From Corallincola platygyrae (lineage in GTDB: Bacteria; Pseudomonadota; Gammaproteobacteria; Enterobacterales; Neiellaceae), in contig NZ_BAABLI010000003.1 of the NCBI RefSeq assembly GCF_039544265.1, positions 89,101 through 153,100 of the forward strand: DNA of 64,000 nt. The letters are read 5' to 3'. Positions 60,234 through 64,000 of the stretch are shown piece by piece; the stretch's first letter is position 1; every line of letters starts with the position of its first letter. The position numbers and the translations under genes are program-made. The notes beneath the pieces were generated by a model that was not told the DNA's origin, did no database searches, and saw nothing but the letters and a program-made list of their open reading frames with translations.

Positions 60234-62678
60234 ATGAAAAAACTACTATTAACGCTGGCCGTGACGTCAGCGCTGGGCCTAACCGCCTGTGATGATGAGT
60301 CACTGGATGATGCCCGCAAAGAGGCAGAACAAAACCCTGTCATTGAAATTTCCACGATTGCATACGATCCATCAAACGGCGTTTTACCAGTTCCCAACGA
60401 TTTGCTTGCCTCCGGAACCACGGACGGCACGCTAAATATTCCTGTAGCCGATCCAACTGACTACAGTAATCCTCAGGTTGCTATCAATGGCTTGGATGGC
60501 TGGAGTATGAGCCACCCCATGAGCATTGATGTACTGACTGCCGATGGTGTGGACATTGATGAGGCTTCGGCGGCTGCCCCAGGCGCAGTTCGTATTTTCG
60601 AAACTATTTTCGGAAGTCCACTGGCACCACCAGAATGCGCAGAAGTACCAACAGGAGCTGCCTGTATGGTTGTCGCTGAACTGCAGTTTGGTGTCGACTT
60701 CATCACGCAAGCGAATGGCGATGCCATCGCCATTGTGCCGCTGCGACCTCTTAAGCCCGCGACTGGCTATATGGTGACCACGACCACCGCGTTGATGGAT
60801 ACTGAATCTCGCCCGGTCTATGCATCGTCAACTTATAGCTTGGTAAAGCAGGATATCAATGAGAAACCACTGGGCACTGAATCTCAGCTGGCGCTGCAAG
60901 GCGCTGTAAACAGTTACGAAGCCGCGATGGCAGCCTTTGGTGTGGATCCTGAAACCATTACCTACACAGGTGCAATGACGACTCAGTCAATTGCAGACGT
61001 TTCTGCGCTGAACCGTTTGAGTATGATTGCAGATCCTGCGACGACTCCGGTCTTGATGCCACCGACAGACACTATGATGACGGTAGCTGATTTGCTGGCT
61101 GCCCAAGGGATTACAGATCCTAATACGCTGGCGGTTGCATCCACAGCTTTACTGCATAGCTCAACGCTGACCAACGTGCCGTACTATCTTGAATATCCTG
61201 GTCTGGAAAACTGCGACCTAACTGAGCTGGCGACCACGCAAGCCTGTGATGGTATCAACTCTCGCTGGATGGCTGCTGGGGACAGTCCTGTAACTATTCT
61301 TGGTGCCGTTGAATCCGGCGCTCTGCCACCAGAAGCAGTGGCTGCCAGTTGTCCTGATGCGGATCTGACTAACCCAGCTACCTTGGTGGGTTGTGAGATT
61401 TTAGGCACTGATGGAAATCCAATTATGTTGGATGCTGAGCGCCACTTGACCAAGTTTAATCCGTTGGCTAAACCAACCACCTTGCAAACGTTGGAAGTGT
61501 TAGTGACGATTCCTGATACTTCCGACGCGGCCAATGGTGTCCGTACAGCATTGGGCTTGCCGACGATTTCTGCGACACCTGCGGCAGGTTGGCCAGTGGT
61601 GATCTTTGGGCACGGCCTTGGTGGAGCAAAAGACCAAAATGTAGCTATCGCAGGCATGTTTGCCGCGCAAGGCATTGCGATGCTCTCAATCGACGCGCCT
61701 TTGCATGGTTCCCGTGGTTGGGATGCCAATATGGACGGTGTATATGAAATCAGCGCAAGCCAAGGCATGATAGCGCTGGATCCTGTCACTTATGCAAATG
61801 CCAGTCTGTTGGTTTACGTTAAGCTCGATAACTTGCTGACAACCCGCGACAACTTCCGTCAAAGCATAAATGATCATCTGGCGCTGAGAATGGGGATTAA
61901 TTCGTTGGCGCAGGCTGCGCCAGGCGTATTTGATGCCAGCAAGGTTTCTATCAGTGGTATTTCACTCGGCGGCATTAATACGGTTATGACTGCCGCTGTA
62001 GGCAATCTGCCGTTGGTTGATCCAACCTCTGGTACTGAACTACCACCTTATTATGCGTTTAATGTTGTGGCGCCTAACGTTCCGACTCAAGGCTTGGCGG
62101 GTGTATTTGCCTACTCAGAGAGCTTTGGGCCTATCGTTGAGGCTGGCTTAACATCAACAGATACCTTTATGGAAGTGTTGTCAGAGGCAACAGGCTTATC
62201 GATCGAAGAACTTGAAGCGTTACAAGCTAACGACCCTGAGCAGTATCAGGCATTGGTTGATGCTGTTTATCCTGCATTCCTTTCAGAGTTTGTGTTTGCA
62301 GCGCAAACTGTGGTCGATTCCAGTGACCCTGTTGGTTATGCTAGTTTGTTAGCCGCTCAGGATGTACCTCTGTACCTAGCTGAAGTGATTGGTGATACGG
62401 TACTGCCGAACGATAACTCAGCGTTTGGGCTGCCACTGTCCGGCACCGAGCCGCTTATTCGTACACTTGGACTGGCGGGCGTTGATAGCACTGTGGCCGG
62501 CGACCCCTATGTACGAGGTGCCGTACGATTTGTGGACTCTGCACACAGCTCGTTGCTTGATCCTACAGTCAATGCTGCAACGACACTAGAGATGCAAACC
62601 CAATTGGCTGTTTATATTGCCAGTGGCGGCGCGACCATTCTGGTGACGAACGACTCAGTTGTGCAACCTGTGATGTAA
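60234..62678 (+). CDS. VolA/Pla-1/cef-family surface lipase lipoprotein
   Basis: An 814-residue extracellular lipase or lysophospholipase of the Pla-1/cef family. The signal MKKLLLTLAVTSALGLTAC ends in a lipobox, so it is lipidated. The alpha/beta-hydrolase part shows VVIFGHGLGGAKDQ (oxyanion region), nucleophilic Ser in VSISGISLGGINTV, and a probable late His in FVDSAHSSLLDP. N-terminal about 330 residues are an Ig-like/IgSF-type extension. ATG at 60234 is chosen because GGGGAG lies directly upstream; an earlier TTG lies within that site. Likely scavenges host or environmental phospholipids. Confidence 0.92.
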   Translation: MKKLLLTLAVTSALGLTACDDESLDDARKEAEQNPVIEISTIAYDPSNGVLPVPNDLLASGTTDGTLNIPVADPTDYSNPQVAINGLDGWSMSHPMSIDVLTADGVDIDEASAAAPGAVRIFETIFGSPLAPPECAEVPTGAACMVVAELQFGVDFITQANGDAIAIVPLRPLKPATGYMVTTTTALMDTESRPVYASSTYSLVKQDINEKPLGTESQLALQGAVNSYEAAMAAFGVDPETITYTGAMTTQSIADVSALNRLSMIADPATTPVLMPPTDTMMTVADLLAAQGITDPNTLAVASTALLHSSTLTNVPYYLEYPGLENCDLTELATTQACDGINSRWMAAGDSPVTILGAVESGALPPEAVAASCPDADLTNPATLVGCEILGTDGNPIMLDAERHLTKFNPLAKPTTLQTLEVLVTIPDTSDAANGVRTALGLPTISATPAAGWPVVIFGHGLGGAKDQNVAIAGMFAAQGIAMLSIDAPLHGSRGWDANMDGVYEISASQGMIALDPVTYANASLLVYVKLDNLLTTRDNFRQSINDHLALRMGINSLAQAAPGVFDASKVSISGISLGGINTVMTAAVGNLPLVDPTSGTELPPYYAFNVVAPNVPTQGLAGVFAYSESFGPIVEAGLTSTDTFMEVLSEATGLSIEELEALQANDPEQYQALVDAVYPAFLSEFVFAAQTVVDSSDPVGYASLLAAQDVPLYLAEVIGDTVLPNDNSAFGLPLSGTEPLIRTLGLAGVDSTVAGDPYVRGAVRFVDSAHSSLLDPTVNAATTLEMQTQLAVYIASGGATILVTNDSVVQPVM

Positions 62679-62702
62679 TTTGTAACCAGCGTTTAAAAAT
62701 AG

Positions 62703-62729
62703 AGGCCCGGCATTAGCCGGGCCTTTTTC
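62703..62729 (+). terminator. Terminator of the lipase gene
   Basis: AGGCCCGG pairs with CCGGGCCT around CATTAG, then a T run. Confidence 0.88.
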
Positions 62730-62804
62730 TATTTGGTATCTTGCTGTTTTGGCTCAACGTTGGAGCCACATCTGATAAACGATGAAAGGTAAAAAAGGAA
62801 GTCG

Positions 62805-63854
62805 ATGGAATTTCTCTACGAATATGGTCTGTTTCTCGCGAAGGCGGTGACCTTAGTTGTTGCAATCGTTCTGACCGTGGCAGGCGTTGTGGCTGCGGCG
62901 GCAGCAAGCAAAGGTAAAGACAAAAAAGGACATTTGGATATCTCTAACCTGAGCGAGCAGATCAAACAGCAGCTTCACGATATCCAACATAAGGTGCTAT
63001 CCAAGCCTGCGTTGAAGGCGTTGGAAAAAGAGCAGAAGCAAGCAGAAAAGGAAGCGAAGAAAGCTGAGAAATCAGGAGAGCACAAGGAAAAGAAACGCAC
63101 GTATGTCATCGATTTTAAAGGCAGTATGGATGCCAGAGAAGTAGAAGCATTGCGAGAGGAAATCAGTGCCGTCTTATCTATCGCTAATAAAGAGCAGGAT
63201 GAACTGCTGGTGCGCTTGGAAAGTCCCGGCGGCATGGTTCATGGCTACGGCTTGGCGGCTTCTCAGCTGACTCGCGTGCGCGATTCTGGCCTCAGTATGA
63301 CCATTGCTGTAGATAAAGTTGCAGCCAGCGGGGGCTACATGATGGCCTGTGTGGGTGACAAGATTCTTGCTGCACCGTTTTCTATTATCGGTTCCATTGG
63401 GGTTGTTGCGCAGATGCCTAACTTCAATAAGCTGTTGAAAAAGAATGACATCGAGTTTGAGCAGCATACGGCTGGCGAATTCAAACGTACGCTAACCATG
63501 TTTGGTGAAAACGACGATAAAGCTCGTGAGAAATTTAAAGATGATTTGGAAGAAATTCATGGTCGCTTCAAGTCATTTATCACAGAATACCGTGCCGACC
63601 TTGATATCGAGAAGGTAGCCACAGGTGAGCATTGGCTCGGAGCACAGGCCAAAGAGCTGGGTTTGGTTGATGAAATCGGTACGTCAGATGATTACCTGTT
63701 GAATGCTGTGAATGAAAGTGATCGTGAAGTATTTAAGGTCAAGTTTGCCACCAAAAAGAAGTTGGCGGAGAAATTGTCTCAAGGAGTGTCGCTATGCGCT
63801 GATGGTTTACTTAACCGCTTAACTGGAAGAGCAAACGAAAGTAAGTTCAGTTGA
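62805..63854 (+). CDS. sohB: Inner-membrane protease SohB
   Basis: A 349-residue S49 (SppA-like) serine protease with a periplasmic active site. N-terminal TM (FLAKAVTLVVAIVLTVAGVV) with a Lys/Glu-rich coiled segment (residues about 60-100), then LVRLESPGGMVHGYGLAASQ, nucleophilic Ser in DKVAASGGYMMACVGDKI and APFSIIGSIGVVAQMPN. AAGGA precedes the ATG. Full length. Likely degrades signal peptides or misfolded membrane proteins. Confidence 0.95.
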   Translation: MEFLYEYGLFLAKAVTLVVAIVLTVAGVVAAAAASKGKDKKGHLDISNLSEQIKQQLHDIQHKVLSKPALKALEKEQKQAEKEAKKAEKSGEHKEKKRTYVIDFKGSMDAREVEALREEISAVLSIANKEQDELLVRLESPGGMVHGYGLAASQLTRVRDSGLSMTIAVDKVAASGGYMMACVGDKILAAPFSIIGSIGVVAQMPNFNKLLKKNDIEFEQHTAGEFKRTLTMFGENDDKAREKFKDDLEEIHGRFKSFITEYRADLDIEKVATGEHWLGAQAKELGLVDEIGTSDDYLLNAVNESDREVFKVKFATKKKLAEKLSQGVSLCADGLLNRLTGRANESKFS

Positions 63855-63879
63855 GTCTTGTCGACCCTCACTTTATGTA

Positions 63880-63909
63880 AAAAAAGCCTGGTATCTGCCA
63901 GGCTTTTTT
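63880..63909 (+). terminator. Terminator of sohB
   Basis: GCCTGG (63886-63891) pairs with CCAGGC (63898-63903), flanked by an A run and followed by six T. The IS3-like end begins nine bases later. Confidence 0.88.
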
Positions 63910-63917
63910 GAATCCAT

Positions 63918-64000
63918 TGTCCCGTCCTGAAATAGGTTTACACATTGGAGACCTATGATGGAAAAGCTAGTTTCTTCAAACAGAAAGCGTACTCAGCGCG
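63918..64000 (+). mobile_element. Left end of an IS3-family insertion sequence (runs off window)
   Basis: TGTCCCGTCCTGAAATAGGT followed by TTACAC is typical of IS3-family terminal repeats in marine gammaproteobacteria. It is followed 11 bases later by a transposase-like start. The other end is outside the window, so size and completeness are unknown. Confidence 0.65.
63955..64000 (+). CDS. IS3-family transposase OrfA, 5' end only
   Basis: Fifteen codons to the window edge: MMEKLVSSNRKRTQR, with TTGGAG before the ATG. The basic start fits OrfA DNA-binding proteins of IS3 elements; the call rests mostly on the terminal-repeat-like sequence upstream. Confidence 0.55.
   Translation, partial: MMEKLVSSNRKRTQR

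Noticed and set aside
1..64000. tRNA, rRNA or CRISPR array
   Set aside because: No cloverleaf-like sequence, rRNA segment or regularly spaced repeat was recognised on reading; a covariance-model scan would be needed to exclude small RNAs.

Overview
The window reads as chromosome of a marine gammaproteobacterium, most likely Alteromonadales (Shewanella, Ferrimonas or a similar group). The reasons are the gene order trpE-G-D-CF-B-A beside yciB/yciI and rnm-yciO-scpA-scpB-rluB-yciK, a complete proteobacterial dedicated sortase (PDSORT) locus, a VolA/Pla-1-type surface lipase, and an LiuR-like operator ahead of branched-chain keto-acid dehydrogenase genes. No rRNA, tRNA or CRISPR array was recognised. 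The species cannot be fixed from sequence alone.

Layout. 1-3.1 kb: the 3' part of a CusA-type heavy-metal RND pump. 3.1-6.7 kb: a visibly AT-rich accessory stretch with an AAA+ ATPase, decayed coding fragments, a truncated IS110 transposase and an Mrr-like nuclease; it looks like a small, partly eroded defence island. 6.7-14.8 kb: single-function genes (DUF3592, metallo-hydrolase, Dabb, diguanylate cyclase, EamA transporter, nemA-gloA detoxification pair, AhpD-like protein) with a two-gene insertion of unknown function at 8.5-9.5 kb between short direct repeats. 14.8-18.1 kb: a thioesterase followed by two tandem paralogous sugar-type solute-binding proteins with no permease. 18.4-19.7 kb: an EAL phosphodiesterase. 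21.3-26.7 kb: bkd E1alpha-E1beta-E2 followed closely by a Ser/Thr kinase-like gene. 27-31.6 kb: housekeeping genes (TapT/YfiP, PpiC, MltF, CvfB, YaeQ).

31.7-42.7 kb holds the PDSORT system: pdsO (OmpA-like), a YccS-type membrane protein, an EF-hand protein, an RDD protein, the pdsS/pdsR two-component pair, the VIT/VWA sortase substrate and its class GN sortase. A shared 9-11 bp box (TTGCCATAA or TTGCCATAATT) lies upstream of pdsO, the EF-hand gene and the substrate gene. It is a candidate PdsR operator.

42.7-48 kb: a LacI-type sensor/histidine kinase fusion, a DUF523-DUF1722 protein, ppnP, yciI and yciB. 48.3-55.3 kb: the full trp operon on the minus strand with a leader peptide carrying three consecutive Trp codons and an attenuator. 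55.4-59.2 kb: the divergent rnm-yciO-scpA-scpB-rluB operon. Then yciK (minus), a lipase lipoprotein, sohB, and at the right edge the left end of an IS3-family element.

Repeats are a notable layer. Two elements of about 270 bp with 16-18 bp terminal inverted repeats resemble MITEs. A separate structured repeat occurs three times, each time starting two bases after the U-tract of a rho-independent terminator, with base-pair covariation in its hairpins; one copy lies between the trp attenuator and trpE.
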